DNA of 14,636 bases from an uncultured Anaerolineales bacterium. Its GTDB lineage: Bacteria > Chloroflexota > Anaerolineae > Anaerolineales > Villigracilaceae. Under the pieces are notes generated by a model, which worked only from the letters and a program-made list of their open reading frames with translations, was not told the DNA's origin and searched no databases. Shown here in pieces: positions 1 to 5,120 of this stretch. Location: the NCBI GenBank assembly GCA_938008865.1, contig CALLJA010000131.1:1-14636 (forward strand), written 5' to 3'. Each line of letters begins with the position of its first letter. The first letter of the stretch is position 1. The translations under genes and the position numbers were made by a program.

Positions 1-351
1 TTCGGCGAATATCGTGGCATCCCGTTCATCGGCCTGCCTGGGAATCCCGTCTCGGCCTTCGTGGGATTCGAGGTCTTCGTGCGGCCCGCGCTGGGGCGGC
101 TGGGCGGCCTGAAAACGGCGGGCAGGCCGAGGGTCCGCGTGCGGCTGGGGGCGGCGATTGAATCGGACGGCAGGGAAAGTTATCTGCGGGCCGAGGTCCG
201 CGAGGAGGAAGGCGTCCTGACGGCCCACCTGAGCGGGCACCAGGGCTCGGGCAACCTGCTTTCGCTGGTACGGGCAAACGCTTTACTTATTATCCCCGCT
301 GGGGTAAAATCTGCGCCTGCTAATCAGGAAGTAGACGCCTGGATGCTATGA
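1..351 (+). CDS. moeA: Molybdopterin molybdenumtransferase MoeA, C-terminal part (5' truncated by window edge)
   Basis: The reading frame is open from base 1 and ends at TGA 349-351, giving the last 116 residues. MoeA inserts molybdate into adenylylated molybdopterin in the final step of molybdenum cofactor synthesis in the cytoplasm. The fragment starts in the MPT-binding (MogA-like) domain, with the family motif GLPGNPVSAF at about residues 11-20. It then runs into the C-terminal beta-barrel domain IV, with SGHQGSGNLLSL followed by ANALLIIPAG, a typical MoeA ending. The last 60 bp are visibly richer in A+T than the rest and carry a candidate promoter for the next gene, which starts 6 bp after the stop. 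The family call is firm; whether this is a standard MoeA or a MoeA-like paralogue cannot be judged from the tail alone. Confidence 0.9.
   Translation, partial: FGEYRGIPFIGLPGNPVSAFVGFEVFVRPALGRLGGLKTAGRPRVRVRLGAAIESDGRESYLRAEVREEEGVLTAHLSGHQGSGNLLSLVRANALLIIPAGVKSAPANQEVDAWML
282..310 (+). promoter_or_regulatory. Candidate sigma-70-type promoter for the VKOR gene, inside the moeA 3' end
   Basis: TTTACT at 282-287 (4/6 match to TTGACA) and TAAAAT at 305-310 (5/6 match to TATAAT) are separated by 17 bp. They lie in a locally A+T-rich patch of the otherwise G+C-rich moeA end, about 50 bp upstream of the VKOR start. Expression from an upstream moeA promoter is equally possible because the two genes are only 6 bp apart. 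Confidence 0.4.
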
Positions 352-357
352 GGAAAC

Positions 358-798
358 ATGGATAAATGGCTCTACCGTACGATGGTCGCACTGGCTGTGA
401 TCGGGTTGCTGGTGGCAACCTACATGACCGTTTACAAATGGACGAATAATAACGCCATGTGCCTCGGCAGCGGAGACTGCGGGGCCGTGAACGCCAGCAA
501 GTACTCGGAAGTGAACGGCGTCCCCGTGGCGCTGATCGGCGTTCTTGGATACGCCGCCATCCTGGGCGTGTTGACGCTCGAAGGGCGCAAGTGGCCCCTG
601 GCCGACTTCCTCGACGAGAACGCCACCCTGCTGGTCTTCGGCCTGGCGCTGACGGGTTTCCTGTTCACGCTCTGGCTGATCTATGCAGAGATATTCCTGA
701 TCAAGGCGTTATGCCCGTTCTGCCTCGCATCGCAGACGGTCATGACGATCCTCTTTATCCTTTCCATCATTCGGCTGGTCCGCCAGCCTAAACTTTAG
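358..798 (+). CDS. Vitamin K epoxide reductase (VKOR) family protein
   Basis: A 146-residue membrane protein that fits a stand-alone bacterial VKOR. VKOR passes electrons from a periplasmic or extracytoplasmic thiol oxidase (DsbA/thioredoxin-like) to quinone and so drives disulfide formation. Hydrophobic segments lie at about residues 7-25, 56-73, 90-112 and 121-140, matching the four-helix bundle. The first cysteine pair is C35/C41 in the loop after helix 1, followed by the conserved serine S50. The active-site CPFC is at residues 119-122 at the start of the last helix. There is no fused thioredoxin domain, which many bacterial VKORs carry, and no DsbA-like partner is visible here. AGGA at 351-354 sits just before the ATG. 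The gene lies directly after moeA and 8 bp before a small Cys-containing acidic protein, so the latter two probably share a transcript. Confidence 0.92.
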   Translation: MDKWLYRTMVALAVIGLLVATYMTVYKWTNNNAMCLGSGDCGAVNASKYSEVNGVPVALIGVLGYAAILGVLTLEGRKWPLADFLDENATLLVFGLALTGFLFTLWLIYAEIFLIKALCPFCLASQTVMTILFILSIIRLVRQPKL

Positions 799-806
799 GA
801 GGAGTG

Positions 807-1034
807 ATGCCTCGGATCAAGTGTCATTACATGGATTGCGTGTTCATCGATGAGGGGCTGTGCAGCGCCGCCGCCGTGGAGATCGACCCCGATACGGGCT
901 GTGTGACCTATTCGCCTTCGGAGGCGGCCGCCGTCGAGGACGAGTGGGAGGACGACGAAGAACTGGACGAATGGGACGATGAAGAAGAGGAAGACGATGA
1001 GGAGTGGCTGGACGAAGAGGAAGACGAGTTCTAG
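807..1034 (+). CDS. Small protein with N-terminal DUF1540-like Cys motif and hyperacidic tail
   Basis: A 75-residue protein. The start is set at ATG 807 because AGGAGG (797-802) is 4 bp upstream; the in-frame GTG at 804 is too close to that ribosome binding site. The N-terminal third has C6-x4-C11-x7-C19-x12-C32, a spacing resembling the DUF1540 family (likely metal binding). The tail from about residue 44 is almost purely acidic: 26 of the last 32 residues are D or E, interspersed with three W, two L and a final F. There is no signal peptide or membrane segment, so it should be cytoplasmic. It starts 8 bp after the VKOR stop and ends just before a strong terminator, so it is the last gene of that transcript. 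Function unknown; metal buffering or a nucleic-acid-mimic role would be speculation. Confidence 0.8.
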   Translation: MPRIKCHYMDCVFIDEGLCSAAAVEIDPDTGCVTYSPSEAAAVEDEWEDDEELDEWDDEEEEDDEEWLDEEEDEF

Positions 1035-1043
1035 CCCGCAATC

Positions 1044-1084
1044 GAATCAAAAAAGCCTTCTCGCATGGGAAGGCTTTTTGATTC
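1044..1084. terminator. Bidirectional intrinsic terminator between convergent genes
   Basis: Arms at 1044-1060 and 1069-1084 are inverted copies of one another (core GCCTTC / GAAGGC flanked by A-tract and T-tract), differing only by one extra A in the left arm. The loop is 8 nt. The A-run on the left and T-run on the right give a U-tract on either strand, suiting the convergent acidic-protein gene (+) and rRNA methyltransferase gene (-). Confidence 0.9.
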
Positions 1085-1088
1085 TTTA

Positions 1089-1167
1089 TGTCGTTGCGAT
1101 CTTGTGGTCTCGATACGGGCGAGAAAAGCACTCGCCCTACTCGACCACCAAGCCACTTGTAACGACA
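1089..1167. repeat. Imperfect palindromic (REP-like) element between convergent genes
   Basis: The outer arms TGTCGTT (1089-1095) and AACGACA (1161-1167) are perfect inverses. An inner inverted pair runs from GTGGTC...GGGCGAG (1104-1123) to CTCGCCC...GACCAC (1131-1148) around a 7-nt loop. Intervening parts pair imperfectly. The inner pattern (GGTCTCGATAC ... TACTCGACCACC) resembles short palindromes dispersed through high-G+C genomes. It sits between the terminator and the stop of the methyltransferase gene and encodes nothing visible. Confidence 0.6.
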
Positions 1168-1169
1168 TG

Positions 1170-1976
1170 TCAAGCGTTCAGCACGTACAGCAAAATCCCC
1201 GCCGCCACCGCCAGGTTGAGCGAACTGACCCGTCCGCGCATGGGCAGAGACACAGTCACATCGCAGGCGGCGGTTTGCTCGCGGGAGAGTCCCTTTTGCT
1301 CGCTGCCCAACAGCAGGACCCACGGCTCATGTGGGACAAGGGTGTGATAGTCCACGTCAGCGTGGGCCGAAGTGCCGATCACTTGCACAGAGCGGGTCCG
1401 CGCCCAAAGTACGAATTCCTCGAAGGAGGTCTGCACAATGGGCTTCCAGAACATGGCGCCCATGCTGGCGCGCACCAGGCTGGGGTGATACAAGTCCACA
1501 CCGCCTTCGAGCAGGAACAGACCATCCGCGCCGATGGCGTCCATGGTGCGCAGGATCGTGCCCACGTTGCCAGGGTCCTGCGGCGAGACCAGGGCCACAA
1601 GTTTTTTCGCCCCGCGCAAGTCGGCTGCGACCTGCCTGCGCTGCGCCATAAGAGCCAGCAGGCCCTGTGGATTATCCTTATCGGCCAGGGATTCCATCAC
1701 CTGGGCCGAGACGGCTTGCACGCGCGTCGGCCTGCGCCCGGGCTGGGGCGTTTCGAGGCGTTCGACCAGCCCGCGCGCGAAATTGCTGGACAGGAATTCG
1801 GGCGCATACAGCAGGGTTTCCACCTCCCAGCCCGCCTCGACCGCCTGCCCGACATGGTGCAACCCCTCGACCAGGAACAGCCCTGTTTCGACGCGGGCCT
1901 TACGCTGGCGCAGGGCGCGGGCTTGCTTGACCAGAGGATTGGACAAACTGGTGATGGGCGGCTGGGGAGAGGTCAT
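1170..1976 (-). CDS. SpoU/TrmH-family (SPOUT) RNA 2'-O-methyltransferase
   Basis: A 268-residue protein of normal length for the TrmH/RlmB-type family, which methylates ribose 2'-OH in rRNA or tRNA using SAM. The N-terminal ~100 residues form the substrate-binding (L30e-like) domain, opening with ITSLSNPLVKQARAL and FLVEG. The catalytic SPOUT knot domain shows all three motifs: motif 1 DPGNVGTILRTMDAIGADG, motif 2 LLLGSEQKGLS, and motif 3 VSLPMRGRVSSLNLAVAAGI near the C terminus. The target nucleotide cannot be read from sequence. The ATG at 1976 is only 6 bp after a -10-like TACAAT and lacks a clear Shine-Dalgarno, suggesting a leaderless mRNA. It lies downstream of and co-oriented with the cupredoxin gene but is separated from it by a terminator. 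Confidence 0.93.
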   Translation of the reverse strand: MTSPQPPITSLSNPLVKQARALRQRKARVETGLFLVEGLHHVGQAVEAGWEVETLLYAPEFLSSNFARGLVERLETPQPGRRPTRVQAVSAQVMESLADKDNPQGLLALMAQRRQVAADLRGAKKLVALVSPQDPGNVGTILRTMDAIGADGLFLLEGGVDLYHPSLVRASMGAMFWKPIVQTSFEEFVLWARTRSVQVIGTSAHADVDYHTLVPHEPWVLLLGSEQKGLSREQTAACDVTVSLPMRGRVSSLNLAVAAGILLYVLNA

Positions 1977-1982
1977 ACCCCG

Positions 1983-1988
1983 ATTGTA
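1983..1988 (-). promoter_or_regulatory. -10 element for a probable leaderless transcript of the methyltransferase gene
   Basis: On the minus strand, TACAAT (5/6 match to TATAAT) is followed by exactly 6 bp and then the ATG, so initiation 7 bp after the -10 falls on the A of the start codon. No clear -35 is visible because that region is occupied by the upstream gene's terminator. The same 6-bp arrangement occurs at 7074-7086. Confidence 0.4.
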
Positions 1989-2017
1989 TCAAAAAGAAAC
2001 CCGCCTTTTGGGCGGGT
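1989..2017 (-). terminator. Intrinsic terminator of the cupredoxin gene
   Basis: Arms ACCCGCC (1999-2005) and GGCGGGT (2011-2017) form a 7-bp G+C-rich stem with a 5-nt loop. Read on the minus strand, it is followed by TTTCTTTTT (1998-1990). It lies 6 bp beyond the cupredoxin stop codon. Confidence 0.85.
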
Positions 2018-2023
2018 CCTGCC

Positions 2024-2431
2024 TCAGGGAGCCACGACCGTCAATCTGCCGACCATGCCTGCCATGTAGTGGCCCGGCGTGCCGCACACGACCTGATACT
2101 CGCCCGGCTCGGACGGGGCGGTAAAGGTCACAGTCTGCTCTCCACCCGGGCCGACCTCCACTTCCCAGTAGATGTTACCCTCGTCCTCATCGCCGAAATT
2201 CCCGCCGACCTCGGTCCCGAATTTCATGATGACGAACTCATGCACGATCGCATCCTCATTCTTGGCAGTCAGGGTGATCTCCTGCCCCGCGGGGACGCGG
2301 AATGAGTCGGGGTCGAACTTGAAATCGTGCGTAAAGACCACCTCAATCGTAGTGCTGGCGGAACCTCCGCCGCAGGCCGCCAGCAGCGGAACGGCCAGAA
2401 CGAAAACCAGAAGCCAGTTAATGGGTCTCAC
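2024..2431 (-). CDS. Cupredoxin-domain lipoprotein (type I blue-copper-like)
   Basis: A 135-residue predicted lipoprotein. The GTG at 2431 is chosen because AGGAGG (2437-2442) lies 5 bp upstream; an in-frame ATG 11 codons earlier would put this ribosome site inside the gene. The signal peptide ends in lipobox LLAAC (lipid-anchored C20), followed by a Gly/Ser spacer. The single cupredoxin domain (about 28-135) keeps a plausible type I copper set: H64 in IVHEF, C116 and H121 in CGTPGH, and M126 (C-x4-H-x4-M). It should carry electrons or bind copper on the outer face of the membrane. It has its own terminator and a promoter overlapped by a Fur-like palindrome. It is divergent from a CDF-like transporter, which suggests metal-linked control. 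Electron partner unknown. Confidence 0.9.
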   Translation of the reverse strand: MRPINWLLVFVLAVPLLAACGGGSASTTIEVVFTHDFKFDPDSFRVPAGQEITLTAKNEDAIVHEFVIMKFGTEVGGNFGDEDEGNIYWEVEVGPGGEQTVTFTAPSEPGEYQVVCGTPGHYMAGMVGRLTVVAP

Positions 2432-2467
2432 AAACGCCTCCTGTAAGGATAAGATTTTCTGCAACTC

Positions 2468-2496
2468 ATTCTAATCATTTTGAAGATCATTTTCAA
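2468..2496 (-). promoter_or_regulatory. Promoter of the cupredoxin gene
   Basis: On the minus strand TTGAAA (2496-2491) and TAGAAT (2473-2468) are separated by exactly 17 bp, matching sigma-70 consensus at 5/6 and 5/6. Transcription would start near 2461 and give a leader of about 30 nt containing the AGGAGG ribosome site. Confidence 0.6.
2481..2495. promoter_or_regulatory. Candidate Fur-family operator overlapping the cupredoxin promoter
   Basis: TGAAGATCATTTTCA is a 7-1-7 near-palindrome matching the Fur box TGATAATnATTATCA at 11 of 14 positions. It covers the spacer and most of the -35 of the cupredoxin promoter, an ideal repressor position, and lies about 95 bp from the divergent transporter gene. 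Which Fur-family protein (Fur, Zur, PerR), if any, would bind is unknown. Confidence 0.35.
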
Positions 2497-2528
2497 ACCG
2501 AGATCGTTAAGGCATCGGCACGGGAGGG

Positions 2529-2557
2529 TTGCCCTGTTTCATCCAGGGGAGTACACT
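2529..2557 (+). promoter_or_regulatory. Candidate promoter of the CDF-like transporter gene
   Basis: TTGCCC (2529-2534) and TACACT (2552-2557) are spaced by 17 bp, each with about 4/6 consensus match. Transcription from here would start near 2564, downstream of the in-frame TTG at 2557, and favour the ATG at 2590 as the start codon. Confidence 0.3.
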
Positions 2558-2589
2558 TGGCGGACTTATCCTCTTCCGCGGAGTTCCCC

Positions 2590-3237
2590 ATGACCAGTCT
2601 CGACAAAGAATCGCTCGAACGCGCCTGGCAGACCGCCCTGTGGCTGGCAATCTTCACCATTCTTTATAACCTGGCCGAGGGATTGGTCTCGGTCTTCTTC
2701 GGCCTCAGCGACGAGGCCCTGACCCTGTTCGGCTTCGGCGTGGACTCGTTCATCGAGGTCATGTCGGGCATCGGCATCCTGGCCATGGTACTGCGCATCC
2801 GTCAGAACCCCGAGACGGAGCGATCCCAGTTCGAGCGCACGGCCCTGCGCGTGACGGGCGCCTCATTCTACCTCCTGGCTGCAGGACTGGCGATTACCGC
2901 TGTTTACAACATCGTCACCGCTCACCAACCCGAGACCACCCTGCCCGGGCTGGTCATCTCGGTCCTCTCCATCGCGGTGATGTGGGCGCTGGTCATGGCC
3001 AAGCGCAAAGTCGGGCATGTGCTCCACTCCGCGCCCATCCTGGCCGACGCCAACTGTACGCTGGTCTGCATTTACATGTCCGTGGTGCTGCTGGCGGCCA
3101 GTCTCATCTACCAGTTCACGGGCTTCGGTTTTGTGGACGGCCTCGGCGCGATCGGCCTAATCTACTTCTCGTACAACGAAGGCAGGGAAGCCTTCGAAAA
3201 GGCAGCAGGGCTGGAATGCGATTGCGAGGATGATTAA
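2590..3237 (+). CDS. CDF-like cation transporter membrane domain (no cytoplasmic C-terminal domain)
   Basis: A 215-residue membrane protein with about six hydrophobic segments (roughly 14-40, 43-69, 88-110, 118-136, 150-175, 178-195), resembling the transmembrane half of cation diffusion facilitators, which export divalent metals by proton antiport. TM2 carries D52-S-F-I-E56 where CDF proteins have a D-x3-D metal site. TM5 has ADANCTLVC (D153, C156, C160) instead of the usual H-x3-D, so metal selectivity may differ. The CDF cytoplasmic regulatory domain is missing; the protein ends in a short CDCEDD-type tail with two Cys and acidic residues. The ATG is preceded by GCGGAG (2578-2583). An in-frame TTG at 2557 with GGGGAG upstream would add 11 residues. 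The gene is divergent from the cupredoxin gene. Substrate unassigned. Confidence 0.8.
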   Translation: MTSLDKESLERAWQTALWLAIFTILYNLAEGLVSVFFGLSDEALTLFGFGVDSFIEVMSGIGILAMVLRIRQNPETERSQFERTALRVTGASFYLLAAGLAITAVYNIVTAHQPETTLPGLVISVLSIAVMWALVMAKRKVGHVLHSAPILADANCTLVCIYMSVVLLAASLIYQFTGFGFVDGLGAIGLIYFSYNEGREAFEKAAGLECDCEDD

Positions 3238-3253
3238 CGTTTGCTTGTTCGTA

Positions 3254-3335
3254 CACGGATTACACAGATTTCACGGATGAACACGGGTTTCTTGAAGTTT
3301 TTCCGTGAAACTCCGCGCGATCTATCCAATCTGTG
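3254..3335. repeat. Decayed palindromic intergenic element of the 'CACGGATT' type
   Basis: The left arm 3254-3286 and the right arm 3303-3335 are imperfect inverses (23 of 33 positions agree by hand). The left arm contains the phrase CACGGATTACACAGATTTC, typical of short dispersed repeats in several bacterial groups. It lies between the transporter stop and the -10 boxes of the ABC-F operon; no obvious intrinsic terminator for the transporter was found otherwise. Confidence 0.5.
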
Positions 3336-3338
3336 TTC

Positions 3339-3356
3339 TATAATTTGATGTATAAT
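3339..3356 (+). promoter_or_regulatory. Twin -10 boxes upstream of the ABC-F leader
   Basis: Two perfect TATAAT hexamers occur at 3339-3344 and 3351-3356, in an A+T-rich patch 28-40 bp ahead of a small leader ORF. Neither has a convincing -35 at 17 bp, so an activator or another sigma factor may be involved. Starts would fall near 3351 or 3363. Confidence 0.45.
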
Positions 3357-3383
3357 CTCGCCATCCAAACAGGAGTAATCGCA

Positions 3384-3404
3384 ATGACGGACAGCATTCT
3401 CTAA
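3384..3404 (+). CDS. Six-codon leader peptide MTDSIL upstream of the ABC-F gene
   Basis: ATG at 3384 opens a six-codon ORF (Met-Thr-Asp-Ser-Ile-Leu) ending in TAA. It is preceded by a good ribosome binding site AGGAG (3371-3375) 8 bp upstream, a quality of signal that would be wasted on a meaningless ORF. It lies between the twin TATAAT boxes and an intrinsic terminator that itself precedes the ABC-F start. Leader ORFs of this size control known ABC-F and erm resistance genes by ribosome stalling; that parallel is inference here. Neither the peptide nor its codons show an amino-acid-starvation type codon run. Confidence 0.5.
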   Translation: MTDSIL

Positions 3405-3418
3405 CTTCAGGCTTTTCA

Positions 3419-3465
3419 GGGTATGACCCGCTGTTTTGATTCGCAGCCGAGGGCATGGCCCTCGG
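3419..3465 (+). promoter_or_regulatory. Candidate transcription attenuator with mutually exclusive hairpins
   Basis: Four segments can pair alternately. Segment 1 GGGT (3419-3422) pairs with ACCC (3426-3429). Segment 2 (3423-3433, ATGACCCGCTG) can instead pair with segment 3 (3444-3456) as GCTG/CAGC, CCC/GGG and ATG/CAT with small bulges. Segment 3 otherwise forms the left side of the terminator with segment 4 (3457-3465). A ribosome paused at the end of MTDSIL would reach close to segment 1, freeing 2 to pair with 3 and preventing termination. Found by eye; no folding energies were computed. Confidence 0.45.
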
Positions 3466-3476
3466 TTTTCTTTTTT
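3447..3476 (+). terminator. Intrinsic terminator between leader peptide and ABC-F start (attenuator terminator)
   Basis: CCGAGGGC (3447-3454) pairs with GCCCTCGG (3458-3465), an 8-bp G+C-rich stem with a 3-nt loop, followed by TTTTCTTTTTT (3466-3476). It ends 15 bp before the ABC-F start and lies downstream of the TATAAT boxes and leader ORF. It is therefore positioned to stop transcription before the ABC-F gene rather than simply to end the transporter gene 210 bp upstream. Confidence 0.85.
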
Positions 3477-3491
3477 AAGTCAGGAATGCAC

Positions 3492-5120
3492 ATGCTTACC
3501 GTCCATCAACTCCACAAATCCTACGGCGTCCAGCCGATCCTAAAAAACATCAACTTCAGCCTGAGCAACGGCGAACGCGTCGGCCTGATCGGCCCGAACG
3601 GCTGCGGCAAGACCACCCTCCTGCGCATCCTGGCGGGTTTCGAGCCAGCCGATGCGGGAAGCGTGATCCCCAACCGCTCCCCGCTGCGCGTCGGCTACCT
3701 GGCCCAGGGCATGGAATTCGACCCAAAGGACACGATCCAATCCGCCCTGGGGCCTGCTCCCGTTAAACCCGAGGAACTCGAAGCCCAGATCGCAGCCCTG
3801 GCAACCGCCCTGGCCGGGAACCCGTCCGACTCTGCCCTGCAAGCCCAATACGATGAAACCCTCTTTCATCTTTCCTCTTTCCATGCCCCACTGTCCACCA
3901 TCCTGATCCCACTTGGCTTGGCGGACCTGCCCCTCAACACGCCTGTGGCTCATCTCAGCGGCGGACAGAAGACCCGCCTGATGCTGGCGCGCGTGCTGCT
4001 CGAGGAGCCGCACCTGCTGCTGCTCGACGAACCCACCAACCACCTCGACATCCAGATGCTCGAATGGCTGGAAGGCTGGCTGGAGTCCTTCCCTGGCGCG
4101 GCGCTGATCGTCTCGCACGACCGCGCCTTCCTCGACAACACCGTCACCTCCATCCTCGAACTCGACCCGCTCACCCACGGTCTGCGCGCCTACGAAGGCA
4201 ACTACGCCGACTATCTGGAACAGAAGATCACCGAGCGCGAGAAGCAGGCCCAGGCTTATCAGGACCAACAGGATGAGGTCGCTCAACTGCGCGCCGCAGC
4301 GGCCCACATCCGCGGGCTGACCAAGATGAAGAAAGGCGGCAAAGGGGATAGCGGCGACAAGTTTGCTGCGGGCTTCTTCGGCAACCGCGCCACCAAGAAC
4401 GTAGCGGGACGCGCCAAACACATCGAGGCCCGCATCGAAAAGCTGCTGACCGAAGAGCGCGTCGAACGTCCCTCGCGCTCCTGGCAAATGAAGCTCGATT
4501 TCGGCGCGCCCGAGCATCAATCCAAAAATGTGCTGGTAGCGGAAAACCTCTCAATTGGTTACACGCAAGACAATCCCCTGCTCACGGGGCTGAACCTACA
4601 CATCCGCGCGGGCCAGCGCATCGCGCTGACGGGGCCGAACGGCTCGGGCAAGACCACGCTTATCCGCACCATCGCGGGCAGGCTGAATCCGCTGGGCGGC
4701 ACGCTCAAACTCGGGCAAACCGTCAGGCTCGGCTATATGGCGCAGGAACAGGAACTGCTCGACCCGTCGCTGAACGCCATGCAGACCGTGCAAAGGATCG
4801 CGCCGTTCAACGAGACCGAGGCGCGCCATTTCCTGCACTTCTTCCTCTTCAGCGGAGACGACCCGCTGCGCCCCACGCGCGACCTGTCCTTTGGCGAACG
4901 CGCGCGCCTGCAACTGGGCCTGCTTGTAGCGCAGGGCTGCACCTTCCTAATCCTCGACGAACCGATCAACCACCTCGACATCCCGTCGCGGGCGCGCTTC
5001 GAGCAGGCGCTGACCCAGTTTAGCGGGACCATCCTGGCGGTCGTGCATGACCGTTACTTCATCGAGCAGTTCGCCTCCGAGGTATGGACGGTCAACAATG
5101 GGAGCATCGAGAAATGGTAG
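3492..5120 (+). CDS. ABC-F family ATPase (ribosome-associated, possible ribosome-protection protein)
   Basis: A 542-residue protein with two ABC domains in tandem and no membrane segments, the ABC-F layout. ABC-F proteins bind the ribosomal E site; some are housekeeping (EttA, Uup, YbiT types) and some displace antibiotics. Domain 1: Walker A GPNGCGKTT (34-42), signature LSGGQ (155-159), Walker B LLLLDEPTNHLD (175-186), H-switch SHDRAF. The interdomain linker (about 240-325) is basic and helical. Domain 2: Walker A GPNGSGKTT (381-389), divergent signature LSFGE (465-469), LILDEPINHLD (486-496, Ile replacing Thr). ATG 3492 is chosen because AGGA (3482-3485) is 6 bp upstream; an in-frame ATG at 3423 would translate the terminator hairpin. 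Its stop overlaps the next gene's start. The subfamily cannot be fixed from sequence alone. Confidence 0.92.
   Translation: MLTVHQLHKSYGVQPILKNINFSLSNGERVGLIGPNGCGKTTLLRILAGFEPADAGSVIPNRSPLRVGYLAQGMEFDPKDTIQSALGPAPVKPEELEAQIAALATALAGNPSDSALQAQYDETLFHLSSFHAPLSTILIPLGLADLPLNTPVAHLSGGQKTRLMLARVLLEEPHLLLLDEPTNHLDIQMLEWLEGWLESFPGAALIVSHDRAFLDNTVTSILELDPLTHGLRAYEGNYADYLEQKITEREKQAQAYQDQQDEVAQLRAAAAHIRGLTKMKKGGKGDSGDKFAAGFFGNRATKNVAGRAKHIEARIEKLLTEERVERPSRSWQMKLDFGAPEHQSKNVLVAENLSIGYTQDNPLLTGLNLHIRAGQRIALTGPNGSGKTTLIRTIAGRLNPLGGTLKLGQTVRLGYMAQEQELLDPSLNAMQTVQRIAPFNETEARHFLHFFLFSGDDPLRPTRDLSFGERARLQLGLLVAQGCTFLILDEPINHLDIPSRARFEQALTQFSGTILAVVHDRYFIEQFASEVWTVNNGSIEKW

Noticed and set aside
979..1347. 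Frame-shifted + strand open frame over the acidic protein and terminator
   Set aside because: It reads through the terminator and palindrome and has no coding character.
1065..2069. 334-codon open frame on the + strand
   Set aside because: It is antisense to the SpoU methyltransferase, whose three SPOUT motifs are unmistakable; it has low-complexity composition and no ribosome binding site.
2432..2464. ATG start adding 11 residues to the cupredoxin
   Set aside because: The AGGAGG ribosome site lies inside this extension and is correctly spaced for GTG 2431; the lipoprotein signal is also more typical from there.
2557..2589. TTG start adding 11 residues to the CDF-like transporter
   Set aside because: GGGGAG lies upstream, so it is possible, but the TTG overlaps the candidate -10 TACACT, and the ATG at 2590 has its own GCGGAG and a better N terminus; kept only as an alternative.
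3423..3491. Upstream ATG giving the ABC-F protein a 23-residue extension
   Set aside because: The extension is translated from the terminator hairpin and its T-run (Phe-Phe-Phe), lacks a ribosome site and does not resemble ABC-F N termini; ATG 3492 has AGGA at proper spacing.
3540..4520. 326-codon open frame on the - strand inside the ABC-F gene
   Set aside because: It is an antisense shadow of a high-G+C gene with both Walker motifs on the + strand; no plausible domain.
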